This document shows, one piece after another, positions 1-8,361 of a stretch of 51,100 bases of DNA. The translations under genes and the position numbers were made by a program. The notes beneath the pieces were generated by a model. That model had not been told where the DNA came from. It saw only the letters and a list, made by a program, of their open reading frames with translations, and ran no database searches. The stretch spans positions 1 through 51,100 of the forward strand of contig JAGZJH010000013.1 of NCBI GenBank assembly GCA_018365815.1. The letters are read 5' to 3'. The stretch comes from Erysipelotrichaceae bacterium. Its GTDB lineage: Bacteria > Bacillota_I > Bacilli_A > Erysipelotrichales > Coprobacillaceae. Numbering within the stretch: position 1 is the first letter of the stretch; each line of letters starts with the position of its first letter.

Positions 1-45
1 ATATAGGGCGAGAGCTCGTTCTTTTTCTTGTTCCGTATATGCCAT
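1..45 (-). CDS. 5' end of an unidentified gene, cut by the window edge
   Basis: Only the first 15 codons are visible, reading MAYTEQEKERALALY and running off the left edge. The start is supported by a good ribosome binding site (GGAGAAG) about 6 bases before the ATG. The sequence resembles the start of helix-turn-helix proteins such as IS3-type transposase OrfA, and the surroundings are mobile-element debris. That identity is only a guess from 15 residues. Confidence 0.45.
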   Translation of the reverse strand, partial: MAYTEQEKERALALY

Positions 46-175
46 GTTTTTCTTCTCCTTGTTCCTTTTGGTCCAAGAAATTGTCCGCACCTCCCTCTCA
101 AATCTCTTGGTTTATCATATTAATAAAGTCCAAGAAATCATTCGCATCCCCAATTGTACATTTTTATATTGACAT

Positions 176-595
176 TTATATATATTCAGACCATTCCATA
201 GGAATTCTTTTTATCTTCTTGTTCTTCTCTTTCTGTTCCAACAATATCCTAATAGCTTCATCTGTTAATGGAATTGTACGATAACCTGATTTACTTTTTG
301 GCTCTCCTACTCTCCATTCACCGATACTATACCTATATTCCATTGACCGTTGAATTTTTACTGTCTTATTTTCAAAATCAACATCTTTCCATTTCAACCC
401 TATCAACTCACCAGTACGAAGTCCAGTTTGTAATATGAATCTATATTGATTCTCATAACTCTGTCCTTTTGCTTGCTCCAAAAACTTCTTCTGTATATCA
501 ATCATGAGAGCTTCCTTTTTCTGAGAAGGTTTTCCCATGTCACTTTTTACTGATTTCTTACATTTTAGTTGTCCGAAATATTGACATAGTACCAA
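176..595 (-). pseudogene. Internal fragment of a tyrosine integrase (Tn916-like)
   Basis: From about residue 12 to the end the protein matches the middle of Tn916-family integrases: a KKSVKSDMGKPS linker, the first catalytic arginine in LQTGLRTGELIGLKW, and the beta-sheet segment ending in SKSGYRTIPLTDEAI. Homology stops after MEWSEYI. The second catalytic block (HxxR), the LGH motif and the nucleophilic tyrosine are all missing, and the N-terminal arm-binding and core-binding domains are gone too. It therefore cannot be an active recombinase and is a relic cut at both ends. A short open stretch just downstream (about 112-175) reads KCTIGDANDFLDFINMINQEI in parts; I do not recognise it. Confidence 0.85.
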
Positions 596-599
596 AACA

Positions 600-628
600 T
601 TGTTTCTTAAACTGATTGGTGATACAAT
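600..628 (+). promoter_or_regulatory. Sigma-A type promoter for the 721 gene
   Basis: TTGTTT (600-605), a 17-base spacer and TACAAT (623-628) form a plausible vegetative promoter. It lies about 90 bases before the next start codon and points at the coiled-coil membrane protein gene. Confidence 0.55.
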
Positions 629-720
629 AAAAGAAAAATCGTAGCGGGGCGTGTTAAATTACATTATCTAAAATTATTCAAGACAAAATAAACACTAAAA
701 CAACAAAGGAGAAAAGAATC

Positions 721-1554
721 ATGGAAAACAAAAAGAGAAAAGTTGTGCTTATAACAGTTATTATTTTAATTTTAGCCATTATTGGTTCTATTGGTGGATA
801 CGCTATTTATAAGCAAAATAAGATTAAAGAACGGTCAGCCGAAGTGAAGTCTGATATTGCAAACAACTTGGAAATATTCGATAAAGGAGACCGTAACAAA
901 AAACTTGAAATCTTCAAAAAGTTATCAACCAACAAAAATGCATATCAAAAAGAAGAATATCATCAAAAGGGAGTTTTAGATGATTTCGAAAACACCTTAG
1001 AAAAAATGAAATCTTTTTTCTCAAGTGATTACGACAAAACGCTTTCCGAAAACACCTTAACAGATCTTGATAAACTAACAGATAAATCGAAAATTGCTAC
1101 TGCTAAAGAAAATTTAGAAAGCCTTTTAAACACTATTGAAAGCGAGAATGTTACTTTGAAGTTTGAAAAACTTGAAGAAAAAACCACTATTGCACAAGAT
1201 TTAATCGAGAAATACACAAACAGAATCAAGGCGCTTGAAGAAGAAAAGAAGAAAGCTGAAGAAGAGGCTAAAAAGAAAGCTGAATCTGCTGCTGAAAATA
1301 ACAGCTATAATTCTGGAAATAGTGGTAATGGAAATTATAGCAGTTCCGATAGTTCTTCCGATAATTCTGGTAGTTCTGGTTCTAATGAAAGTAGTAATTC
1401 GTCTGGTAATATTTACGTAATTAGGACTGAAAGATTTGAAGTTAATGGAAATTACGGAACAAGATATTTTTATAGTGATGGTAGTGTTAAAATTGTTATG
1501 GATAGTGGTGAAGTAGAAAATGTTGAGGATCCAAATGGAGATATTTATGGATAA
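721..1554 (+). CDS. Membrane-anchored coiled-coil protein, unknown function
   Basis: 277 residues. Residues 1-7 are basic, followed by one hydrophobic segment (about 8-30) that fits an N-terminal membrane anchor, leaving the rest probably outside the cell. Residues 35-190 are charged and helical, ending in a Lys/Glu/Ala coiled coil (KKKAEEEAKKKAESAAE). Residues 190-235 are a Ser/Asn/Gly spacer of the sort used to cross a cell wall. The last 45 residues (from YVIRTERFEV) look like a small beta domain. There is no LPXTG motif. The start follows AAAGGAGAAAAGAATC with good spacing. It is the only intact gene in a mobile-element relic, with its own promoter and terminator. I do not recognise a family; a role in surface interaction or cargo of the element is possible but unproven. 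Confidence 0.85.
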   Translation: MENKKRKVVLITVIILILAIIGSIGGYAIYKQNKIKERSAEVKSDIANNLEIFDKGDRNKKLEIFKKLSTNKNAYQKEEYHQKGVLDDFENTLEKMKSFFSSDYDKTLSENTLTDLDKLTDKSKIATAKENLESLLNTIESENVTLKFEKLEEKTTIAQDLIEKYTNRIKALEEEKKKAEEEAKKKAESAAENNSYNSGNSGNGNYSSSDSSSDNSGSSGSNESSNSSGNIYVIRTERFEVNGNYGTRYFYSDGSVKIVMDSGEVENVEDPNGDIYG

Positions 1555-1574
1555 AAACGCTTAAAAATAATCAA

Positions 1575-1607
1575 GGGATATTTCAGCACATTGAAATATC
1601 CCTTTTT
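1575..1607 (+). terminator. Intrinsic terminator after the coiled-coil gene
   Basis: A perfect 10-base stem (GGGATATTTC / GAAATATCCC) with an 8-base loop is followed by five T, 20 bases after the stop codon of the upstream gene. Confidence 0.9.
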
Positions 1608-1875
1608 CTATTATTAGTCTTTTTATATCAGACAACTGTCTGTAAATCTCCACTCTACGAATGCCTATGGTAAAGGGATTGACAGACAGCCCCTCGCTTT
1701 TGCTATATAGAGCTTCAACCACCAATTATCTTATTTTCACTACCAAATCGAGTGCCAATTTTGAAAAAGACACATGTATTTATATCAAAATATATCTTAA
1801 GGCAAAATATATGAACCCCTTTATTTATCCCGATTCATTGAACTTTAAGGTATTATAAAGAAATACTTGAAATAG
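1608..1875 (+). other. Noncoding stretch between terminator and helicase relic
   Basis: No convincing gene. The segment 1620-1760 has a base composition less AT-rich than its surroundings and contains the near-inverted pair CTGTCTGT (1638-1645) and GACAGACAG, which look like leftover mobile-element DNA. I could not tie it to a known feature. Confidence 0.4.
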
Positions 1876-3030
1876 GCACTTTTATTCCAAGAAGAAATTT
1901 CATTATTGGAAGAAAAATCTAGAATGTACTTTCAAGGTATTCTAGCACTTAAATACAATGGTAGAAAAAGAAAAAAATTTAGCATAAATGATTATTATAG
2001 GAATAATAATTTTAACGAATTTATAAAAGAGTATCCGGTTATTTTAGCAACTACACACTCAATTTCTAAATCTAAAAATCAAAATTATAAATTTGATTAT
2101 ATTATTGTAGATGAAGCTTCACAAGTGGAATTAGTTCTGGGAATTATTGCACTTAATGCTGCTAAAAATGTGGTAATCGTAGGTGATTTGAAACAACTCC
2201 CTCATATTCCAAATGAAAAACTTACACTCAAAGAATATGACGAATTAAGTAAAAAGTATAATGTAAGTAATGAGTATGATTATTATCATAATTCGTTATT
2301 AGCTTCTTTTGATTCAATTTTTGATAATAATATTAAAGTCATGTTGCAAGAACATTATAGATGCAATAATCATATTATTGAGTTTTGTAATAGAAAGTAT
2401 TATGAAAGTAAGCTTATTTGTCTTTCAAATAAAATGAATAAGACTCCTTTAGTCTTGTTGAAAACTGTACTGGGAAATCATATGAGATTTGGTAAGAATG
2501 CAGTTAATAAAATTACAAATATTAGAGAATTAGATTCGCTCATGAATGAAAAATTTATGCAAGAAATAGGTATAAATAATTTAGAAAATAAAACTTTTGG
2601 TTTTATGTCACCTTTTAGGGGTCAAGTGAATGCATCAAAAGAGATTTTATATTCCGATTTTCAAAAAGATACGGTTCATAAATTTCAAGGAAGAGAGAGT
2701 GATATTATCCTATTTTCTTCTGTTTTAGATGAAAAAGGTGCTTCTGGTAAATTGTTAGGATTTGTTGATGAACCGCATCTTGTTAATGTTGCAGTATCTA
2801 GAGCAGTAGAAAAATTTGTTTTAGTTTCTAATGTAGATGTTTTTGTAAAAGCAAATAAGGAATTAGGTGATTTGATACATTATATGCAGTATTATCAAGA
2901 CAATAGTATAATATGTGAGAGTAAAGTTCGCTCAATATTTGATTTATTATATTTAAACTATTCTGATAAGTTAAAAGAAATGCAAAAAAGTAAAAAATTG
3001 GGAGAAATCAATCCTTACAATAAACATTGA
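1876..3030 (+). pseudogene. SF1 DNA helicase, N-terminal half missing
   Basis: The reading frame opens at 1876 with no suitable start codon or ribosome binding site (the first usable codon is TTG at 1906). It contains the second half of a superfamily 1 (AAA_12-like) helicase: motif II IIVDEASQVE, motif III GDLKQLP, motif IV EHYRCNNHIIEFC, then motifs V and VI in HKFQGRESDIILFS and NVAVSRAVEKFVLVS. Motif I (Walker A, P-loop) and the entire region before it are absent, so ATP binding is impossible. Large proteins of this type normally have about 400 or more residues before this point and a DUF2726 nuclease-like domain after it; remains of that domain follow at 3098-3337. The frame ends in TGA at 3028-3030. 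A large 5' deletion is the simplest reading. Confidence 0.85.
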
Positions 3031-3097
3031 ATTTTAGCCCTACTTTTGGGGTTCACTACAATTAGGTAGTCTTTTTAAAAGAAAAGAGGATTTTACG

Positions 3098-3337
3098 ATG
3101 GAAGAACTTAATTACATTAACAACAACGCTAGAGTAGATGTAATGATTTATAATAATTTTGATAAACAACCTGTATTAGGGATAGAAGTAGATGATTATC
3201 AATTTCATGATAATAATCCAAAACAATGGAGGAAAGATGAATAAAAAAATAAAATATTTGAAAAAATGGAAGTGCCGTTATTAAGATTAAAGACAGTTGG
3301 ATCTAATGAAAGAGAAAAGATTGAAAAATATCTTTAA
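3098..3337 (+). pseudogene. DUF2726-like nuclease domain remnant with one in-frame stop
   Basis: Read in one frame this gives 79 codons with a single TAA at 3242-3244. Before it: a domain start with NARVDVMIYNNFDKQPVLG, then IEVDDYQFHDNNPKQWRKDE. After it: KNKIFEKMEVPLLRLKTVGS and NEREKIEKYL. The E-V-D core, the FH motif and the ending LLRLKT with EKIEKYL are typical of the DUF2726 (PD-(D/E)xK-like) domain found at the C-terminus of SF1 helicases like the one just upstream. About 70 residues that normally join the two are missing and the frame differs from the helicase, so a deletion separated them. A ribosome binding site-like AAAGAGGA precedes the ATG, probably by chance. Confidence 0.8.
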
Positions 3338-3735
3338 TTCAATATCCAGTTTAAATTTTTTCTATTTTAAACTAATAAATGCTTTTAATTATTTATAATA
3401 AGTTTAATTTATAATTAAAAACAATTACACTCAATTAAATCTATTATATTTTGAAAATAAACTTAATAAAACATCGATAGATTAAACCTATTACCTCTAA
3501 AAATTGAAAACTACTCTAATAAATATTCATCATAATACTCGCATTAATTAATATTGTATATCACTAAAATTAAGAGTAACATAAAGTTATAAACGAAACA
3601 TATCTTCACTACACTATATCTAATTACTACCTTGTATTTTATCACTATCCCATATTTGACCACTTACTAAAAATAACCTAATCTAAACTATCTCATCAAA
3701 CTACACACATTGAAAACGGAAAGCGAGGAACAAAA
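3338..3735 (+). other. Noncoding, C-rich and G-depleted leader before the RpiR gene
   Basis: About 400 bases without a gene. From about 3595 to 3712 the plus strand has roughly 29 C but only 2-3 G by my count, an extreme asymmetry that resembles Rho utilisation (rut) regions. An AT-rich inverted repeat (TTTAATTA near 3383 / TAATTAAA near 3412) lies upstream. No clear promoter could be chosen. Confidence 0.45.
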
Positions 3736-4506
3736 ATGATCTATACAAAATTACCTGTTGTACTTTTAAGTACAATCGCCAGTGAAAAAAACGGTTCAAC
3801 AAACTCAATTATCGCTACCTATATTCTAGGACACTTAGACGAACTTCAAGGTTTAGGAATTAAAGAAATGGCAAAAAAATGCAACGTCGCTGTGAGTTCA
3901 ATTTCCCGTTTTTGTAAAGAAATAGGGTTAAACGATTTTGTAGAACTAAAAGAATTAATCGCCTCATTAAATTTCTACTTTCAAAAACAATCTTATTCTC
4001 CATTACTTTCTCAAAGAATTGAAGATTATAGTCATATCATAAACAAAAGTATCAATATGGTAAAACAATCCATCGATTTACACCAAATTATCAAATTATG
4101 CCACGACCTCAATTCATTTCAAAACATCGCTGCATTTGGTTTGCTTAAAGCCGAATCAGTTGTGATCAACTTACAAACTGATTTACTAATGCTAGGAAAA
4201 CAAATATACACCAACATTTCGTACTTACAACAAATAGAATATATCCTAAATGCAAAAGAGGAAGACTTAATTATTATTTTTTCCTATACCGGATCTTATT
4301 TTGATTATCCAAGTTTAAGAGCATTAACCAAAAAATTAAATGCCCCTAAAATATGGATGATTAGTAGCAATCAAGATACTTATCCATCTTTTATAAATGA
4401 ATTAATTACCTTTAACTCACCCCAAGATCAAGCCAGTCACCCATATCAATTACAATTTATAGGGAGTTTAATTACACAAGAATACGCTAGAATGTTCAAA
4501 AGATAA
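3736..4506 (+). CDS. MurR/RpiR family transcriptional regulator
   Basis: 256 residues. Residues 1-78 form the RpiR-type helix-turn-helix: the motif GIKEMAKKCNVAVSSISRFC followed by KEIGLNDFVELKE is diagnostic. Residues about 110-245 are a SIS sugar-phosphate sensing domain, with IAAFGLLKAESVVINLQTDLL and IIIFSYTGSYFDY as its phosphate-binding strands. Such proteins control sugar or amino-sugar catabolism in response to a phosphosugar. No sugar gene is adjacent, so the target is unknown and may be autoregulatory or distant. Start ATG 3736 follows GCGAGGA. It is preceded by a long C-rich, G-poor leader. Confidence 0.9.
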   Translation: MIYTKLPVVLLSTIASEKNGSTNSIIATYILGHLDELQGLGIKEMAKKCNVAVSSISRFCKEIGLNDFVELKELIASLNFYFQKQSYSPLLSQRIEDYSHIINKSINMVKQSIDLHQIIKLCHDLNSFQNIAAFGLLKAESVVINLQTDLLMLGKQIYTNISYLQQIEYILNAKEEDLIIIFSYTGSYFDYPSLRALTKKLNAPKIWMISSNQDTYPSFINELITFNSPQDQASHPYQLQFIGSLITQEYARMFKR

Positions 4507-4524
4507 TCATTATTAGAAAATACA

Positions 4525-4553
4525 TTGACGAATATACAAATAAATGATAACTT
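4525..4553 (+). promoter_or_regulatory. Possible promoter for the acetyltransferase at 4603
   Basis: TTGACG (4525-4530), 17 bases, TAACTT (4548-4553). The -35 is good and the -10 weak. A small inverted repeat TTCTCT/AGAGAA follows at 4552-4566. Confidence 0.35.
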
Positions 4554-4602
4554 CTCTTATAGAGAAACAAAAAATATAATATAAAAATAATAGGAGAAAA
4601 TT

Positions 4603-5178
4603 ATGAATATACCAATAATAGAAACAGAACGTTTGATTTTAAGACCATTTACAATGGAAGATTTAGAATCCATTTATGAAATTTTTAGTGATGAAAAAAT
4701 AAATACATATTTACCTTGGTTTCCATTGAAATCAATCAAAGAAGCTAAAACTTTTTATAAAGAAAAATATGAAAATACAAATGATTATAAATATGCAATT
4801 TGTTTAAAAAGTAGTAACATACCTATTGGATACATCAACATGAGCATGGACGATAGCCATGATTTTGGTTATGGATTAAAAACAGAATTTTGGCGTCAAG
4901 GGATTGTAAGTGAGGCAAGTAGAGCGTTAATTGAACGGTTAAAAAAAGATGGAATTAAATATATTACGGCTACACATGATGTGAACAATCCTCATAGTGG
5001 ATTTGTTATGAAATCATTAGGAATGAAATATCAATATTCATATGAAGAATTTTGGAAACCTAAAAACTTCAATGTTATCTTTAGAATGTACCAACTTAAT
5101 TTTGATGAAAATAATAAAACTGTTTATAGAAAATATTGGAATATGTATGAAAATCATTTTATAGAAGAAAATGTTTAA
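4603..5178 (+). CDS. GNAT family N-acetyltransferase (RimJ/RimL type)
   Basis: 191 residues. The opening IIETERLILRPFTMEDLESI is the standard N-terminus of the RimJ/RimL branch, and YGLKTEFWRQGIVSEASRAL carries the acetyl-CoA-binding turn (usual Q/RxxGxG/A pattern, here RQGIVS). HDVNNPHSGFVMKSLGMKYQ is the C-terminal strand-helix that closes the fold. It should transfer acetyl from acetyl-CoA to a protein N-terminus or small amine; the acceptor cannot be told. The start follows ATAGGAGAAAATT. It stands alone, with its own weak promoter. Confidence 0.9.
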   Translation: MNIPIIETERLILRPFTMEDLESIYEIFSDEKINTYLPWFPLKSIKEAKTFYKEKYENTNDYKYAICLKSSNIPIGYINMSMDDSHDFGYGLKTEFWRQGIVSEASRALIERLKKDGIKYITATHDVNNPHSGFVMKSLGMKYQYSYEEFWKPKNFNVIFRMYQLNFDENNKTVYRKYWNMYENHFIEENV

Positions 5179-5404
5179 TAACACAAATGATTGGCCTTAT
5201 AACCAGAAAAATCAATTAAAATTCATAAAATGTCCTAAGAATAAATAAGATAAAATAAAGATAAATACCCCGATGGCATTTATCTACTTACTTCATTATA
5301 AAACTTAAATAATGCAAACAAATTCTATTTCATTAAATGATTAATTACAAACTCTGCCATATTCATATATCAATCAAAAATGATAAAAGGATTTTTATTT
5401 CTAC
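5179..5404 (+). other. Noncoding, AT-rich
   Basis: Nothing recognisable between the acetyltransferase and the terminator of the HxlR relic. Confidence 0.4.
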
Positions 5405-5446
5405 AAAAAAAGGATTAATCCCTGTACAATACAGAAATCAATCCTT
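5405..5446 (-). terminator. Intrinsic terminator of the HxlR relic (minus strand)
   Basis: AAGGATT (5410-5416) pairs with AATCCTT (5440-5446), with an inner CTGTA/TACAG pair. On the minus strand the hairpin is followed by six T (plus-strand A run 5405-5410), placing it about 65 bases after the HxlR stop. Confidence 0.7.
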
Positions 5447-5509
5447 ATTAGTGGTTTAATTAGTTTATTAAATTCTAGTCCAAGTCATTGGATTCAATAC
5501 AAACTCTTT

Positions 5510-5820
5510 TTAACAATCAATATCTTTTTTATATACTTTTCCCCACTGATCCATCGCAAAAATCACCGGGCGCATAGTTTCTCCTAATGGACTTAAACTA
5601 TATTCCACTTTTGGAGAAACTTCGGGATAAGAGGTTCTAATAACAATCCCATCTTCTACCATTGACTTTAAAGAAGCTGTAAATACTTTTTTAGAAATTC
5701 CCGTTAATGAATGTTTGAGTTCATTATAACGTTTTGTATCGGTAACAAATCTCGAAGAATAAGTAACTTTCGTTTGCTCTCAATCAGTTGAACAGTTTTA
5801 CCAACAGGAGACTTAGGCAC
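5510..5820 (-). pseudogene. HxlR family regulator, frameshifted
   Basis: Two frames together give an HxlR winged-helix protein. The 5' part (from GTG at 5820) reads VPKSPVGKTVQLIESKRKLL then ILRDL, equivalent to the conserved start of the family's GGKWKLLILRDL. The frame then changes near 5755-5762 and continues as TKRYNELKHSLTGISKKVFT, SLKSMVEDGIVIRTSYPEV and YSLSPLGETMRPVIFAMDQW to a TAA. One inserted or deleted base explains the break. The usual GGKW is ESKR here, and no normal start lies upstream, so the 5' end is also worn. HxlR proteins are small redox or aldehyde-responsive repressors, normally divergent from the gene they control; here the neighbour is also a relic. Confidence 0.8.
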
Positions 5821-6149
5821 ATTTTTTTATCATAAAAATCTTATACCACTTTTATAAATAAACTAAATTTTTATTAAATATATGAATTATAAAATGATTT
5901 AACTCAAAAAAGCACACTCTTTTAACTTCATCAAAGCAAGCACTTTACTACATCTATAAGTATAATGAGGTAAATTACAACCATATATTAATCAAATTGA
6001 ACTTAAACATCAATGTGCTTGTATTACGTTTGTATCGCATTTATAGCATAATCATTAATTTAGATTAATATGAAAATTAAGATAAATCGTAGAAGATTAT
6101 TTAGGACTATAAATTTAAAGAAATAATAATGAAAATATAGAGGAATCTT
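5821..6149 (+). other. Noncoding, AT-rich
   Basis: No gene, strong hairpin or convincing promoter could be supported. Confidence 0.4.
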
Positions 6150-6790
6150 ATGGAAAAATACATATAAATTAAAGAACAATTTGAAAAACATAGAGATAAA
6201 GAAAAAGCAGTTAAAATGGCTAAATACATGAAAAATAAATTTAAATTTTATGGAATAGTCACGCCGCTTAGAAAAAATGTTTATAAAGAAATGTTGAAGA
6301 AAGAAAAAATATACCAATAATTGATTGGCAATTATTGGACCAGTGCTTTCAAGATGAACATCGTGAATTTCAATATTTTGTGATAGATTATTTAAAAATT
6401 AAAAATAAATTTATAGTTTTTGAAGATATTGAGAAAATAAAAAATATATTCAAGCAAAAGAGTGGTGGGATACAATTGATGATTTTGATGCAATTATTGG
6501 AAATATATTAGATCCAAGATTAGATGATTTAATGCTTCAATGGTCAAAAGATGATGATTTTTTGATTCGTCGTATTGCCATTGATCATCAATTATCAAGA
6601 AAAGATAAAACTAATGAAGAATTACTTAAATAAATTATTGTCAATACTTTAGGCAGTGATGAGTTTTTTATTAATAAAGCCTCGGTTGGAGTTTAAGGGA
6701 GTATTCTAAAACAAATGCTTCATGGGTAGAAAATTTTATCATCAAATGAGTTCATTAAGTATTAAAGAGGCCAGTAAATATCTTAAATGA
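6150..6790 (+). pseudogene. AlkD-like DNA alkylation repair protein, heavily decayed
   Basis: Pieces in several frames line up in order with AlkD-type HEAT-like DNA glycosylases: MEKYI, then FEKHRDKEKAVKMAKYMKNK, FKFYGIVTPLRKNVYKEMLK, IIDWQLLDQCFQDEHREFQY, EWWDTIDDFDAIIGNILDPR, WSKDDDFLIRRIAIDHQLSR and LGSDEFFINKA near the end. The WWDTxD and RRxAIxHQL segments are the active-site signatures of the family. There are in-frame stops early (6165-6170), near 6630, and after the KAxGW-like segment, plus at least two frameshifts. The gene is dead. The minus-strand open frame opposite it is a low-complexity shadow. Confidence 0.85.
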
Positions 6791-6902
6791 TTTTAATTAA
6801 ATTGATACAAAACAAAATCTACAATGACATATTGAATTTAGTTAAAACAATAACATGATTTAAAATATATCATAAAAATTTACAACAAATAGGGGGGATA
6901 TT

Positions 6903-7562
6903 ATAGAAATTAAACACTATCAAGACATTTATATTTTTGATGATGGCAAAGTAAGAGAATTTTTAATTATTGGACAAAAAAAGGCTGTTTTAATAGATAC
7001 CGGTTTTAAAGATACTCATGTGATAGATTTAGTAAAATCAATGACTTCTTTACCCGTTCAATTGATTATTACACATGGTAATCGTGATCATATTGGAGAT
7101 TTAGAAGATTTTGAAGAATGTTTTATTCATCAAAAAGATGAAACGCTTATTACTTGTGATATTCAAAAACACTATCTTAAAGATGGTGATATGATTAATA
7201 TTAATGATTATCATTTTAAGGTTATTGAAATACTCGGACATACTTATGGTAGTATTGCTTTATTTGATGAAAGTCGTGGATTATTAATTGGAGGAAACAG
7301 TGTGCAAGTAGGTCCGATTTATATGTTTGGTGAGCATCGAAATTTAGATTTATATATAACAAGTATGGAAAAGTTAATGAAAATTCAAGATAAAATCCAA
7401 GTCATTTTACCAAGTCATCACCTTTATCCTATTACTCGTGAGTATATTGAATATTGTTTAAATGATGCGATTAAACTTAAAAATGGACAATTACAAGGAA
7501 GTACAGTTAATGAAATGCCTTGTAATTGTTTTAAAGGTGAACACGTGCAATTTTTGTTTTAG
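6903..7562 (+). CDS. Metallo-beta-lactamase-fold protein with ATA/ATT in place of a start codon
   Basis: About 219 codons. In-frame homology begins at IEIKHYQDIYIFDDGKVREF and includes AVLIDTGFKDTHV, ITHGNRDHIGDLEDF, EILGHTYGSIALFDESRGLL, GGNSVQVGPIYMFG and LPSHHLYPITREYI, the normal order of this fold. A very strong ribosome binding site (AGGGGGG, 6891-6897) sits where a start at 6903 is expected, but the codon there is ATA (with ATT at 6900). The first ordinary start codon is GTG at 7020, which would delete the first strand of the fold. The metal site is unusual: the HxHxDH motif reads HGNRDH, and the metal-bridging Asp (usually GDS) is Asn (GNS). It lies between two pseudogenes and is followed by a frameshifted HAD gene 11 bases later. 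It may be a recent pseudogene or a poorly translated gene. Confidence 0.6.
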   Translation: MEIKHYQDIYIFDDGKVREFLIIGQKKAVLIDTGFKDTHVIDLVKSMTSLPVQLIITHGNRDHIGDLEDFEECFIHQKDETLITCDIQKHYLKDGDMININDYHFKVIEILGHTYGSIALFDESRGLLIGGNSVQVGPIYMFGEHRNLDLYITSMEKLMKIQDKIQVILPSHHLYPITREYIEYCLNDAIKLKNGQLQGSTVNEMPCNCFKGEHVQFLF

Positions 7563-7573
7563 GGGGAAGAAGA

Positions 7574-8361
7574 ATGATAAAAGCAATTTTTTTTGATATA
7601 GATGGTACTTTAATGAGTTTCAAAACACATCAAATGCCTCATTCAACTTTAAATGCATTAAACAAACTAAAAGAAAAAGGGATTTTGCTCTTTATAGCCA
7701 CCGGACGTTCGCCTAAAGAGTTAGAACCGTTTTTAAGTACCATTAATTTTAAATTTGATGGTTATATTACAATGAATGGGCAGTTATGTTATAGCGATGA
7801 AGTAATTTTTAATGAAGATTTTATAGACATTAAAGAGATTGAAAGTGCCATTGATTATTTAGATCAAAAACAAATTGGTTGTAGTTTTTTTGAAAGAGAT
7901 TATGTCTATACAAATCGCATTACTGAACAAGTTATTGCTTTATATAACAGTTTAAATACAACGATTGATGATGTTGTGATTGATACCACTGATCGTATTT
8001 ATTCTCATAAAGTCTATCAACTGTGTCCTTTTATTACTGAGGATCAAGAAGAAGCATTTTGGCGTCTATGCCAAGTTGTAAAGCTGCTCGGTGGCACCCT
8101 TTGTTTGTAGATATTATTTTAAAAGAAAGTGGGAAGCCTAAAGGAATTCAAAAAGTGATTGATTATTATCATATCAATCAAACAGAGACGATGGCATTTG
8201 GTGATGGTGGAAATGATATGGATATGCTTCGTTTTGTAGAAATCGGTATTGCAATGGGAAATGCAAGTGATAAAGTTAAAGCAGTGAGTGATTATGTAAC
8301 TACAAGTGTTGATGAAGATGGAATAGCATTAGCACTTAAACATTTTAATATAGTTGATTAG
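7574..8361 (+). pseudogene. Cof-type HAD phosphatase, single-base frameshift
   Basis: A Cof-like HAD hydrolase in two frames. The first (7574-8066 or so) carries motif I FFDIDGTLMSF and motif II FIATGRSP. The second carries the RWHPLFVDI segment, the lysine-bearing ESGKPKGIQKVI and motif IV MAFGDGGNDMDMLRFVEIG. The frame changes at about 8064-8070; losing one A from CTAATG would produce exactly this, giving EEAFWRL joined to MPSCKAARWHP. Everything else looks intact, so this is a very recent lesion or a sequencing error. The ribosome binding site AGGGGGAAG lies in the 11-base gap after the lactamase-fold gene, suggesting a former operon. Confidence 0.8.

Noticed and set aside
39..284. Open frame on the plus strand opposite the integrase fragment
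   Set aside because: Low-complexity Phe/Ser/Ile-rich translation, no ribosome binding site; it is the antisense of the relic.
1661..1858. 65-codon open frame
   Set aside because: No ribosome binding site and no recognisable protein; it lies in relic DNA.
6060..6317. Minus-strand 85-codon frame rich in Phe
   Set aside because: Antisense of the AlkD relic; composition is a by-product of Lys/Glu-rich coding on the other strand.
7574..8361. Programmed frameshift in the HAD gene
   Set aside because: No slippery heptamer or following structure at the junction; the intact paralogue at 49427 has no shift.
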